Positions 1 to 6,171 are shown, counted from the first letter of the stretch. The stretch is DNA of 8,072 bases from Jatrophihabitans sp. (GCA_025966255.1 JAOPVG010000169.1:1-8072); one strand, 5' to 3'. Made by a program: numbers and translations. The notes: a model not told the origin generated them from the sequence alone.

Positions 1-479
1 TCAGGAACGATGCCGAGCTTCGGCTCAGCCAGGCAGAAGAGGGCGTCCTCAGCCAGGATCCGGATGTCGGCGCCGAGTGCGAGCTGGAAGCCACCACCGA
101 TGGCGTGCCCCTGGACGGCGGCGACGCTGACGAGGTCCGGGCGGGAACTCCAGTCGAAGGCCTGCTGCCACGCACCGATGCGGCCCGTCGCCTCCGAGCG
201 CGGCAGCGCCGACAGGGTCAGGATCCCGTCGGCCGAGTCCCCGCTGAACAGCGATCGGTCGAGGCCGGCCGAAAACGCCCGGCCCTCGGCCCGCAGCACA
301 ACTACGCGCACCGGGCCCGGAAGCTCGCGCCGCACCCGGGCGAGCTCGGTCCACATCTGCGGGGATTGGCAGTTCAGCCGCTCCGCGCGGTCGAGCGTGA
401 TCGTGGCGACGCCGTCGGCGCAACGAAGGTCGACCCGGAAGCCAGCTTCCGGGTCGACCGCGAACGATTCAGTAGCGAT
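1..479 (-). CDS. Crotonase-family enoyl-CoA hydratase/isomerase, partial (C-terminus beyond the window)
   Basis: This is the N-terminal 159 codons of a crotonase-fold enzyme acting on acyl-CoA thioesters. The core strand reads GVATITLDRAERLN (residues 23-36). The first oxyanion-hole segment is RAFSAGLD (67-74) and the second is GHAIGGGFQLALGADIR (124-140), followed by LAEPKLGIVP (150-159). By alignment from memory to rat crotonase, the position of Glu144 is Gln132 here, while the Glu164 equivalent (Glu152) is kept, so simple hydration is doubtful and an isomerase or other crotonase reaction is possible. There is no in-frame ATG, GTG or TTG between the TAG that ends the upstream HTH gene and the conserved core; the first ATG is codon 42, inside the domain. 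I placed the start at ATC 479-477, which gives a plausible N-terminus, but this is uncertain. The HTH gene ends 9 nt upstream, so the two are probably co-transcribed. It may correspond to EchA12 of M. tuberculosis, which lies in a similar neighbourhood. Confidence 0.85.
   Translation of the reverse strand, partial: MATESFAVDPEAGFRVDLRCADGVATITLDRAERLNCQSPQMWTELARVRRELPGPVRVVVLRAEGRAFSAGLDRSLFSGDSADGILTLSALPRSEATGRIGAWQQAFDWSSRPDLVSVAAVQGHAIGGGFQLALGADIRILAEDALFCLAEPKLGIVP
428..459 (-). repeat. Perfect 14-bp inverted repeat (hairpin) in the 5' end of the crotonase gene
   Basis: The arms at 428-441 and 446-459 are exact reverse complements (GGTCGACCCGGAAG and CTTCCGGGTCGACC), separated by the 4-nt loop CCAG. 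In the minus-strand transcript this would fold into a stable GC-rich stem about 30 nt after the HTH stop codon and about 18 nt after the proposed ATC start. It also encodes residues such as VDPEAGFRVD of the crotonase. It could be a terminator or attenuator between the two genes, a translation-control hairpin, or chance. There is no T tract after it on the minus strand, but actinobacterial terminators often lack one. Confidence 0.8.
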
Positions 480-488
480 GCAGCCAGG

Positions 489-725
489 CTACTTCGACTT
501 CGCCCTGGCCTTGCCCGGGGCGGCCTTCGTGCGGGTGGCGCCGCCGCGTCCGCGCAGCGTCACCCCCGACTCGGACAGCACGCGGTGGACGAAGCCGTAC
601 GAGCGACCGTGCGACTCGGCCAGTTCGCGAATGCTCCTGCCCTTGTCGTACGCCTTCTTCAGATCCGTGGCGAGCTTGCTGCGTTCGGCGCCCGTGATAC
701 GCGCGCCCTTTTTGAGTACAGCCAT
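489..725 (-). CDS. Small helix-turn-helix protein with basic tail (Rv1473A-like)
   Basis: This 78-residue protein has a single helix-turn-helix, roughly residues 29-56 (SIRELAESHGRSYGFVHRVL, then SESGVTLRGR), ending in the GRGGATR stretch typical of a family widespread in actinobacteria. A Lys/Arg/Ala tail (TRTKAAPGKARAKSK) follows and probably adds non-specific nucleic-acid binding. The ATG at 725 is chosen over an upstream ATG at 848: a GAAGGGA ribosome-binding site lies 8 nt before it, and the 41 extra residues of the longer form look like translated leader. The gene follows the ABC-F ATPase on the same strand after 253 nt, and precedes the crotonase by 9 nt. From memory, M. tuberculosis Rv1473A, annotated as a possible transcriptional regulator, sits beside the ABC-F gene Rv1473 in the same way. 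The DNA target is unknown; regulation of its neighbours is only inference. Confidence 0.85.
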   Translation of the reverse strand: MAVLKKGARITGAERSKLATDLKKAYDKGRSIRELAESHGRSYGFVHRVLSESGVTLRGRGGATRTKAAPGKARAKSK

Positions 726-978
726 GACGGTGGTCCCTTCACCTGATACGACACTCCGGCGGCGCAGTGACAAGTGCTCGTTGCCTCTGCTGCCTTGCCG
801 TTTTGATAGCAGCCACCGGATCGGGGCCGCAAGATCGACACGCAGCATCCACGCCAGAGGCGGTCGGTGAAGGTCTTTTGGCCCGCGAAAAATCCCCTGA
901 TAACGCTGCCATCCGGCTAATCCGTGCCAGGCCGCCGAATCAGCTGATGTCTGATCGTTTGCCCTAATTGATCACCGA
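726..978. other. Intergenic region between ABC-F and HTH genes
   Basis: This 253-nt stretch is less GC-rich than the flanking genes, as expected for a control region. No convincing gene lies in it. Reading on the minus strand toward the HTH gene, one weak promoter-like pair is TTGTCA (772-767) and TATCAG (747-742), but the spacer is 19 nt and the -10 match is poor. Another weak pair is TTGCGG and TATCAA farther upstream, with an 18-nt spacer. A perfect 10-bp palindrome, ATCAGCTGAT, lies at 939-948. The HTH gene may therefore have its own promoter here, but neither pair is strong enough to call. Confidence 0.4.
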
Positions 979-982
979 TCAA
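968..982 (-). terminator. TTGATC-ACC-GATCAA inverted repeat at the ABC-F stop codon (possible terminator or operator)
   Basis: TTGATC (968-973) and GATCAA (977-982) are perfect inverted arms around a 3-nt centre, and they overlap the ABC-F stop codon at 979-981. A second, alternative pairing exists between TGATCAC (969-975) and GTGATCA (989-995). A short hairpin here could terminate ABC-F transcription. The stem is short and not GC-rich, so a protein-binding operator upstream of the HTH gene is an equally good reading. Confidence 0.3.
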
Positions 983-2598
983 GCCAGTGTGATCAGGTCC
1001 GCGAGATCGTCACTCCACGTGTCCTCGATGCCGTCGGGCAGCAGGATGACCTTCTCCGGAGCCAGCGCTTCGACCGCTCCCTCATCGTGTGTGACGAGCA
1101 CGATCGCGCCCGCGAAGGTGCGCAGGGCGTCGAGCACCTGGTCGCGGCTGACCGGGTCGAGGTTGTTGGTCGGCTCGTCCAACAACAGGACGTTCGCCGC
1201 ACTCGTCACCAGCATGGCCAGCGCCAGCCGGGTCTTCTCCCCACCCGACAGAACGCCGGCCGGCTTCGCGACGTCGTCGCCGGTGAACAGGAAGGCGCCG
1301 AGGATCTTGCGCAGTTCGGTGTCGGTCAGATCGGACCGGCCGACTGACGACGCCGACGTGCGCATGTTCTCCAGCACGGTGCGGTCATGATCGAGCGTCT
1401 CGTGCTCCTGGGCGTAGTAGCCGAGGCGCAGGCCGTGTCCCGGTAGCACGTCGCCGGTGTCGGGCGGCTCGATGCCGGACAGCAGTCGCAGCAACGTGGT
1501 CTTGCCGGCGCCGTTGAGCCCCAACACGACCACGCGCGCGCCGCGGTCGACGGCGAGATCGACGTCGGTGAACACCTCCAGCGAGCCATACGACTTCGAC
1601 AGGCCCTCCGCAGTGAGCGGAGTGCGTCCGCACGCGGCCGGGGCCGGGAAGCGCAGGCGGGCGACCTTGTCGTTCACCCGCACCTCGGCCAGTCCGGCGG
1701 CCAGGGCGGCGGCGCGCCGGTCCATCTGGTGCGCGGCCCGGGCCTTCGTCGCCTTGGCCCGCATCTTGTCGGCTTGGGTGCGCAGTGACTCAATCTTGCG
1801 TTCAGCGTTGGCGCGTTCGCGGTGTCGCCGCCGCTCGTCGGCCTCGCGCTGCTTCAGGTACGTCGTCCAGCCCACGTTGTAGACGTCGACGGCCGAGCGG
1901 TTCGCGTCGAGGTACCAGACCTTGTTGATGACGGCCTCGAGCAGACCGACGTCGTGGCTGATGAGCACCAGTCCCCCGACGTGCTGGCGCAGGAAGTCGC
2001 GCAGCCACACGATCGAGTCGGCGTCGAGGTGGTTGGTCGGCTCGTCGAGAAGCAGGGTCGTCGGTTCCGCACCGGAATCGGCGAACAGGATGCGGGCCAG
2101 CTCGACGCGGCGGCGCTGACCACCGGACAGCGTTGCCAGCGGCTGGGCCAGCACGCGGTCGGGCAGGCCCAGGTTGGCGCAGATGCGGGCCGCCTCACTT
2201 TCCGCGGCATATCCGCCGAGCGACGTGAAGCGCTCCTCCATGGCCCCGTAGCGGCGCAGCAGCGCGTCGTCGTGCGGCGTCTCGGCCAGCTGGACCTGCG
2301 CCTTGGCGATGTCCGTGACGAGCGTGTCGAGGCCGCGGGCGGAGAGCACGCGGTCGCGGGCCAGCACGGCGAGGTCGCCGGTACGCGGATCCTGCGGCAG
2401 GTAGCCGACGGGTCCGGTGCGCTCGAGCCGGCCGGTGTGCGGCAGCGTCTCGCCGGCGAACACGCGCAGGCTGGTGGTCTTGCCCGCCCCGTTGCGGCCG
2501 ACGAGCCCGATGCTGTCGCCGGGCTGCACCCGCAGGGTGGTGGGTTCGAGCAGAATGCGCGCACCCGCGCGCAGCTCAAGATCAGTTGCGGTAATCAT
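979..2598 (-). CDS. ABC-F family ATPase (ribosome-associated type, Rv1473-like)
   Basis: This 539-residue protein has two ABC ATPase domains in tandem and no membrane segment, the layout of ABC-F proteins that act on ribosomes rather than in transport. Domain 1 has Walker A GRNGAGKT (34-41), signature LSGGQ (157-161) and Walker B LLLDEPTNHLD (182-192, catalytic Glu186). The domains are joined by a long charged linker rich in Arg, Lys and Glu (about 249-295), the usual P-site tRNA interaction motif region. Domain 2 has GLNGAGKT (360-367), LSGGE (450-454) and LLLDEPTNNLD (471-481, Glu475), followed by a switch histidine in VTHD. Both sites look ATPase-competent. The ATG at 2598 is preferred over a GTG at 2646 because GGAG lies 6 nt upstream (2605-2608) and MITATDLELRAG is the family-like N-terminus. 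Such proteins are often annotated as macrolide transporters. Whether this one protects ribosomes from antibiotics or regulates translation cannot be told from sequence. Confidence 0.93.
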   Translation of the reverse strand: MITATDLELRAGARILLEPTTLRVQPGDSIGLVGRNGAGKTTSLRVFAGETLPHTGRLERTGPVGYLPQDPRTGDLAVLARDRVLSARGLDTLVTDIAKAQVQLAETPHDDALLRRYGAMEERFTSLGGYAAESEAARICANLGLPDRVLAQPLATLSGGQRRRVELARILFADSGAEPTTLLLDEPTNHLDADSIVWLRDFLRQHVGGLVLISHDVGLLEAVINKVWYLDANRSAVDVYNVGWTTYLKQREADERRRHRERANAERKIESLRTQADKMRAKATKARAAHQMDRRAAALAAGLAEVRVNDKVARLRFPAPAACGRTPLTAEGLSKSYGSLEVFTDVDLAVDRGARVVVLGLNGAGKTTLLRLLSGIEPPDTGDVLPGHGLRLGYYAQEHETLDHDRTVLENMRTSASSVGRSDLTDTELRKILGAFLFTGDDVAKPAGVLSGGEKTRLALAMLVTSAANVLLLDEPTNNLDPVSRDQVLDALRTFAGAIVLVTHDEGAVEALAPEKVILLPDGIEDTWSDDLADLITLA

Positions 2599-2793
2599 CA
2601 ATTGCTCCAGGGACATGGGACGGCGGACGTCGGTCGGCGCCGTCACGTCACAGCAGGAGCGGATTCACTCCTCCACGGTACCGGGCCCGGCACCCGGTTT
2701 CGGCCACCTGCGGCAACCGGCCCGGGTTGCGGGGTTGCCGCAACGCGCGGCCGGGCAGGATCTACCGGGCAGACACACGATGGGGGCCCGGGG
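2599..2793. promoter_or_regulatory. Divergent intergenic region with repeated GGTTGC/GCAACC elements
   Basis: This 195-nt region separates the divergent ABC-F and metallopeptidase genes, so promoters for both should lie here. It holds a perfect 10-bp inverted repeat, TGCGGCAACC (2709-2718) with GGTTGCCGCA (2733-2742). A nested GCAACC/GGTTGC pair lies at 2713-2718 and 2725-2730, and the near-palindrome GTTGCCGCAAC at 2734-2744. Four half-sites in about 35 bp resemble an operator cluster, or competing hairpins in a leader. CCGGGCCCGG at 2681-2690 is a further perfect palindrome. A TTGCCG (2735-2740) lies 17 nt before GGATCT (2758-2763) on the plus strand, but the -10 match is poor, so I do not assign a promoter. 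Confidence 0.45.
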
Positions 2794-3759
2794 ATGAAAT
2801 ACAACGACGACGCGAATCTCGACACCTCGGAGGTGGAGGACAGTCGCGGGAGCAGCGGCGGCGGAGCCGGGATCGGCGGTGGCCTGCTGGGCCTGGTGCT
2901 GGGCGGCCTGTTGAGCGGCCGCGGTGGCAAGGTCGGCACCGGCCTCGGCCTGCTCGCCATCGTGGGATACCTGGTCTTCCAGTTCGTGGGCAGCGCCAAC
3001 CCGAAGGTCGCCAGCGTGCTCGACCAGCTCGGCCAGAACGGACAGCCCGCCACCGTCGACAACACCCAGATCCAGAAGGAGTGCAAGACCGGACAGGACG
3101 CCAACAACCATCTCGAGTGCGCCGTCGTCGCCGACATCAACTCCATCCAGGACTACTGGACGGTCGAGCTCCCGAGGCTGGGCCGCGCCTACCGGCCGGC
3201 CGACACCGTCTGGTTCAACGGCCAGGTCTCGACCGGCTGCGGGACGGCCGACAGCGGCGCCGGTCCGTTCTACTGCCCGGCCGACAAGCTCATCTACATC
3301 GACCTCACGTTCTACAACGACCTGAAGACCCGGTTCGGGGCGCAGGGCGGCCTCTTTGTCGACGCCTACGTGCTCGCTCACGAATACGGCCACCACGTGC
3401 AGGACCTGCTCGGCATCGAGGCGAACCTGCGCACGCGATCAGGCCCGACGTCCGACTCGGTGCGTCTGGAGTTGCAGGCCGACTGCTACGCGGGGGTCTG
3501 GGCCAAGCACGCCCGCGAGCCGGACCCCTCGGGAAACACGATCATCTCCGACATCACCCAGGACGACATCAACCGGGCCCTGGACGCGGCCGCCCGCATC
3601 GGGGACGACTACATCCAGAAGAAGATCGGCGGAGGCAAGGTCGACCCGAACTCGTTCACCCACGGCACGGCGGCGCAACGCACGAAGTGGTTCACCACGG
3701 GTTACCAGACCGGCGAGCCGAGGAAGTGCGACACCTTCGCCACCAGCGTCCTCGGCTGA
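2794..3759 (+). CDS. ypfJ: Membrane-anchored neutral zinc metallopeptidase, YpfJ family
   Basis: This 321-residue protein belongs to the YpfJ/KPN_02809 zinc metallopeptidase family (Pfam Zn_peptidase, PF04228). The N-terminus MKYNDDANLDTSEVEDSRG is the family start motif. A Gly-rich hydrophobic stretch (about 28-42) and a membrane segment around 47-65 (VGTGLGLLAIVGYLVFQFV) follow, so the catalytic part is probably outside the membrane. The zinc site is HEYGH (196-200), and the likely third ligand is Glu226 in LELQAD, with Asp230 and Cys231 next. Cysteine pairs 97/109 and 149/161 could form disulfides, which fits an extracytoplasmic location. The ATG at 2794 is chosen because the family motif begins there and a G-rich stretch (GGGGG) lies just upstream. 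The same frame stays open leftwards to 1822, antisense to ABC-F, but without family similarity. The physiological substrate is unknown. The gene is alone on its strand here. Confidence 0.92.
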   Translation: MKYNDDANLDTSEVEDSRGSSGGGAGIGGGLLGLVLGGLLSGRGGKVGTGLGLLAIVGYLVFQFVGSANPKVASVLDQLGQNGQPATVDNTQIQKECKTGQDANNHLECAVVADINSIQDYWTVELPRLGRAYRPADTVWFNGQVSTGCGTADSGAGPFYCPADKLIYIDLTFYNDLKTRFGAQGGLFVDAYVLAHEYGHHVQDLLGIEANLRTRSGPTSDSVRLELQADCYAGVWAKHAREPDPSGNTIISDITQDDINRALDAAARIGDDYIQKKIGGGKVDPNSFTHGTAAQRTKWFTTGYQTGEPRKCDTFATSVLG

Positions 3760-3808
3760 CCAGGGGCAGGCGGACCGAGCCCGCGGCTGCGCGGCGGGTG
3801 CCCGGCCC
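3760..3808. terminator. Candidate bidirectional terminator between convergent genes
   Basis: This 49-nt gap separates two convergent genes. It contains a CCGCG (3781-3785) - GCTG loop - CGCGG (3790-3794) stem, framed by GGGCA (3764-3768) and TGCCC (3799-3803), which can pair as an outer stem. The position suits a shared terminator, but there is no T tract and GC-rich DNA forms such stems easily. Confidence 0.3.
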
Positions 3809-4123
3809 TCAGCGCAGGTCGGCTCGACGGGCGGCGACAAAGCCGCCGCCGGGGATGATCGAGTCGGCGAGCACGATCATGGTGGTCCGGCCGTCCCAAC
3901 CGATCTTGCGCCGCACCTCGAACAGCACCAGCGCCACGTAGGCAAGGAACAGCACTCCGTGGATCGGACCCATGATCTGCACCCCGAGCGCCTTGTGCGG
4001 ATCGGTGGTGTACTTCACGATCGTCGCCACGATCAGTACGAGCCACGAGATCGCCTCGATGACGGCGACAATTCGGAAGGCCCGCACGCTGCCGGCCGAA
4101 GTGGTGACAGTGGTCTCGCTCAT
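3809..4123 (-). CDS. DUF3817 family small integral membrane protein
   Basis: This 104-residue protein matches the actinobacterial DUF3817 family. After a short polar N-terminus comes the family signature VRAFRIVAVIEAISWLVLIV (residues 13-32). The conserved KALGVQIMGPIHGVLFLAYV (44-63) is next, then a charged loop (FEVRRKIGWDGRT) and a third hydrophobic stretch (about 81-97) ending in PGGGFVAARR. Three membrane segments are likely. The function of the family is unknown. Its ATG overlaps the acyl-CoA dehydrogenase stop codon in an ATGA (4120-4123), so it is translationally coupled and the last gene of the suf-linked unit. It could serve a membrane role linked to the dehydrogenase, but nothing in the sequence shows this. 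Confidence 0.88.
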   Translation of the reverse strand: MSETTVTTSAGSVRAFRIVAVIEAISWLVLIVATIVKYTTDPHKALGVQIMGPIHGVLFLAYVALVLFEVRRKIGWDGRTTMIVLADSIIPGGGFVAARRADLR

Positions 4124-5328
4124 GTGAATGCTCCCAGGCCGGTGATCGACCGTCCGACGATCAGTGTGTTGATCTCGCGCGTGCCCTCGAACGAGTACAG
4201 CGCCTCGGCGTCGTTGAAGAAACGGGCGATGCCGTACTCGAGCAGGATGCCATTGCCACCTAGGAGCTCTCGCGCCCAGGACACCGTCTCGCGCAACCGG
4301 CTGGTGGCGAACGATTTCGCGAGCGCACCCTGCTCGTCCCGGAAGATGCCCTGGTCCTGCAGTTGCGCCACCCGCACGGCCATCCCCAGCGAGGCGGTGA
4401 TGTTGCCGAGCATGCGCGCGAGGAGGTCCTGGACGAGCTGGAAACCGCCGATCGGACGGCCGAACTGCACGCGATCCTTCGCGTACTGCGCGGCGATCTC
4501 GTAGACGGCCATCATCGCGCCGACCGAGCTCCACGCGACGCCGCCGCGAGTGTGCCGGAGTACGGCGTTGGTGTCGCTGAACGTGCCGGACGTGTGGTCA
4601 TTGTGCAGTCGGTTGGCCTCGGGGACGCGCACGCCCTCGAGCAGCAGATCGGCGTTCTGGACGGTGCGCAGCGCGAGCTTGTTCTCCATCTTGGTGGCGG
4701 TGAAGCCGGGCGTGCCCTTCTCGACGACGAAACCCTTGACCGAGTCGTCTTCGATGTCGCGGGCCCAGATGACCACGACGTCTGCGAACGTGCCATTGCC
4801 GATCCACCGCTTGGCGCCGTCGAGCAACCACTGGTCGCCTTCGCGGCGCGCAGTGGTCTCCAATCCGCCGGCGACGTCCGAACCGCCGTGCGGCTCGGTC
4901 AGCCCGAACGCGCCGATCTTCTCCAGTCGCCGCATGGCCGGCAGCCAGCGTTCCCGCTGCTCGTCCGACCCGCAGTAGTAGATGCTGCCCATCGCCAGCC
5001 CGCTGTGCACCCCGTAGAAGGACGAGAACGACGCGTCGATGCGCGAGATCTCGAGGCTCACGAAGCCCGACAGCAGTCGACCTTCGGTGGGCGTGCCCGG
5101 CAGCTCGTACGGCAACCCGACGACGTTCAGCGCGCCGAACCCGGCGATGAGGTCGTGCGGGAACTGCGCCTTCGCCCACTGCTCGTCGGCGCGCGGGGCG
5201 AGGTTGGTCTCGAGCCAGCTGCGCAAGCGATCGAGCAAGGCGCGCTCGTCGTCGTCGAGCAGGCTGCGGTAGTTGAACAGATCGGCGTCGAGGTCGGCCC
5301 GTGCGCCCGGGACGGGGTCCGGAGTCAA
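4120..5328 (-). CDS. Acyl-CoA dehydrogenase, glutaryl-CoA dehydrogenase-like (FadE15-like)
   Basis: This 402-residue flavoenzyme oxidises an acyl-CoA at the alpha-beta bond, passing electrons to an electron-transfer flavoprotein. The FAD/substrate motif FGLTEPHGGSD is at 141-151. KDRVQFGRPIGGFQLVQDLL (284-303) is the conserved C-terminal helix region, and LGGNGI precedes FEGTREINTLIVGRSITG (380-397). Glu381 sits at the catalytic-base position used by glutaryl- and short-chain enzymes. The overall pattern is closest to glutaryl-CoA dehydrogenase. However, the Arg that binds the substrate carboxylate there (Arg94 of the human enzyme, in GYRS) aligns with Ser102 (SFSS), so glutaryl-CoA is unlikely and the substrate is open. 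The start is a TTG 7 nt after the sufT stop; no other in-frame start fits the usual N-terminal length. Tight spacing on both sides puts it in the suf transcript. Confidence 0.93.
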   Translation of the reverse strand: MTPDPVPGARADLDADLFNYRSLLDDDERALLDRLRSWLETNLAPRADEQWAKAQFPHDLIAGFGALNVVGLPYELPGTPTEGRLLSGFVSLEISRIDASFSSFYGVHSGLAMGSIYYCGSDEQRERWLPAMRRLEKIGAFGLTEPHGGSDVAGGLETTARREGDQWLLDGAKRWIGNGTFADVVVIWARDIEDDSVKGFVVEKGTPGFTATKMENKLALRTVQNADLLLEGVRVPEANRLHNDHTSGTFSDTNAVLRHTRGGVAWSSVGAMMAVYEIAAQYAKDRVQFGRPIGGFQLVQDLLARMLGNITASLGMAVRVAQLQDQGIFRDEQGALAKSFATSRLRETVSWARELLGGNGILLEYGIARFFNDAEALYSFEGTREINTLIVGRSITGLGAFT

Positions 5329-5335
5329 GCGTCGC

Positions 5336-5680
5336 TCACACGTTGAAGCCGAGTGCCCGCAACTGCTCGCGTCCGTCGTCGGTGATCTTGTCCGGGCCCC
5401 ACGGCGGCATCCAGACCCAGTTGATCTTGGCTTCGCTGGCGAGCGGGGTCGGCCCGCCGGTGAGCGCCGAGTTCGCCTGGTCCTCGATGACGTCGGTCAG
5501 CGGACAGGCCGCCGAGGTGAGGGTCATGTCCAGCGTGATGACGACACCGGCGTCGCCCTGGTCGATCGTGACGTCGTAGACGAGCCCGAGATCGACGACG
5601 TTGATGCCGAGCTCCGGGTCGACGACGTCGCGCATGGCTTCGTCGACGGCGTCACGGGACGGAACGGTGGTCTGAGTCAT
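5336..5680 (-). CDS. sufT: SufT-like DUF59 (MIP18 family) iron-sulfur assembly factor
   Basis: This 114-residue protein is a single DUF59 domain, the fold shared by PaaD, SufT and eukaryotic MIP18, which help deliver iron-sulfur clusters to target proteins. The core motif DPELGINVVDLGLVYDV (21-37) is intact, and TSAACPL (55-61) carries the conserved Cys59 in its usual place. The C-terminus has the actinobacterial WVWMPPWGPDKITDDGREQL stretch (88-107). The ATG at 5680 is chosen because AGGGAG lies 6 nt upstream and the ATG overlaps the sufU stop codon (ATGA, 5677-5680); a longer open frame to 5779 overlaps sufU and is not used. From memory, Rv1466 occupies the same place in M. tuberculosis. 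Its position directly after sufU supports a role in SUF cluster maturation or transfer rather than phenylacetate degradation. Confidence 0.92.
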   Translation of the reverse strand: MTQTTVPSRDAVDEAMRDVVDPELGINVVDLGLVYDVTIDQGDAGVVITLDMTLTSAACPLTDVIEDQANSALTGGPTPLASEAKINWVWMPPWGPDKITDDGREQLRALGFNV

Positions 5681-6171
5681 GACTGGCTCCCTGACTTCTC
5701 GGTCTGCTTCACATCGGTGCCCGACCAGCCGGCCTCGGCGACTGCGCTCTTCATCGCCATCCACCCGAGCAGCGCGCACTTGACCCGGGCCGGGTACTTC
5801 GACACGCCTTCGAAGGCGACGGCGTCCTCGAGCTCGTCTTCATCGGCCTCGGTCAGCTCCGAGTTGCCGCGCGACTGCATGAGGCCGAGGAACTTCTCCT
5901 GCAGCTGCATGGCGTCGTCGATCGGCTTGCCGGCGACGAGGTCGCTCATGACCGAGGTGGAGGCCTGACTGATCGAGCAGCCCTCACCCTCCCAGCCCAG
6001 TTCGGCGATCTGACCGTCGGCGATGCGCACGCGGAGGGTGACCTCGTCCCCACAAGTCGGGTTGACGTGGTGCACCTCGGCGTCGAAGTCCTCGGGCAGC
6101 CCGTGGTGCTGCGGGTGCTTGTAGTGGTCGAGGATGATCTGCTGGTACATCGATTCCATCGGCAAAGTCAT
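5677..6171 (-). CDS. sufU: SufU, zinc-dependent sulfurtransferase partner of SufS
   Basis: This 164-residue NifU/IscU-like protein accepts persulfide sulfur from SufS in the Gram-positive SUF system. All expected zinc ligands are visible: Cys40 and Asp42 in NPTCGDEV, Cys65 in GEGCSISQAS, and Cys132 in ARVKCALLGW. The extra segment between Cys65 and Cys132 (about residues 100-125, acidic, ELTEADEDELEDAV) is the insertion that separates SufU from IscU scaffolds. The ATG at 6171 overlaps the sufS stop (ATGA), and AAGGAG lies 8 nt upstream (6180-6185) inside the last sufS codons. Met5 and Met8 are alternative starts without equal support. The polar Lys/Glu/Ser tail after residue 150 is likely disordered. 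The presence of SufU and absence of SufE here fit an actinobacterial SUF operon. Confidence 0.96.
   Translation of the reverse strand: MTLPMESMYQQIILDHYKHPQHHGLPEDFDAEVHHVNPTCGDEVTLRVRIADGQIAELGWEGEGCSISQASTSVMSDLVAGKPIDDAMQLQEKFLGLMQSRGNSELTEADEDELEDAVAFEGVSKYPARVKCALLGWMAMKSAVAEAGWSGTDVKQTEKSGSQS

Noticed and set aside
726..848. 41-residue N-terminal extension of the HTH protein from an upstream ATG
   Set aside because: A ribosome-binding site precedes the ATG at 725, the family starts near there, and the extension looks like untranslated leader.
767..967. 66-codon plus-strand frame with a Cys-rich, signal-like N-terminus in the ABC-F/HTH gap
   Set aside because: It starts with GTG without a ribosome-binding site, the hydrophobic stretch is short, and the rest has no recognisable features; it lies in a likely control region.
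979..2598. Classification of the twin ATPase as a macrolide exporter component
   Set aside because: There are no membrane segments and no permease gene nearby; the tandem ATPase layout with a charged linker is that of ribosome-associated ABC-F proteins.
2599..2646. 16-residue N-terminal extension of the ABC-F protein from a GTG at 2646
   Set aside because: The ATG at 2598 has GGAG at 6-nt spacing and a family-like N-terminus; the GTG has no clear ribosome-binding site.
1822..2793. Open plus-strand extension upstream of the metallopeptidase, antisense to ABC-F
   Set aside because: It is the complement of a conserved ABC-F gene, shows no family features, and the peptidase family motif begins at 2794.
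4363..5346. 327-codon plus-strand open frame opposite the acyl-CoA dehydrogenase
   Set aside because: It is an antisense shadow of a gene with all family motifs intact, with no motif of its own.
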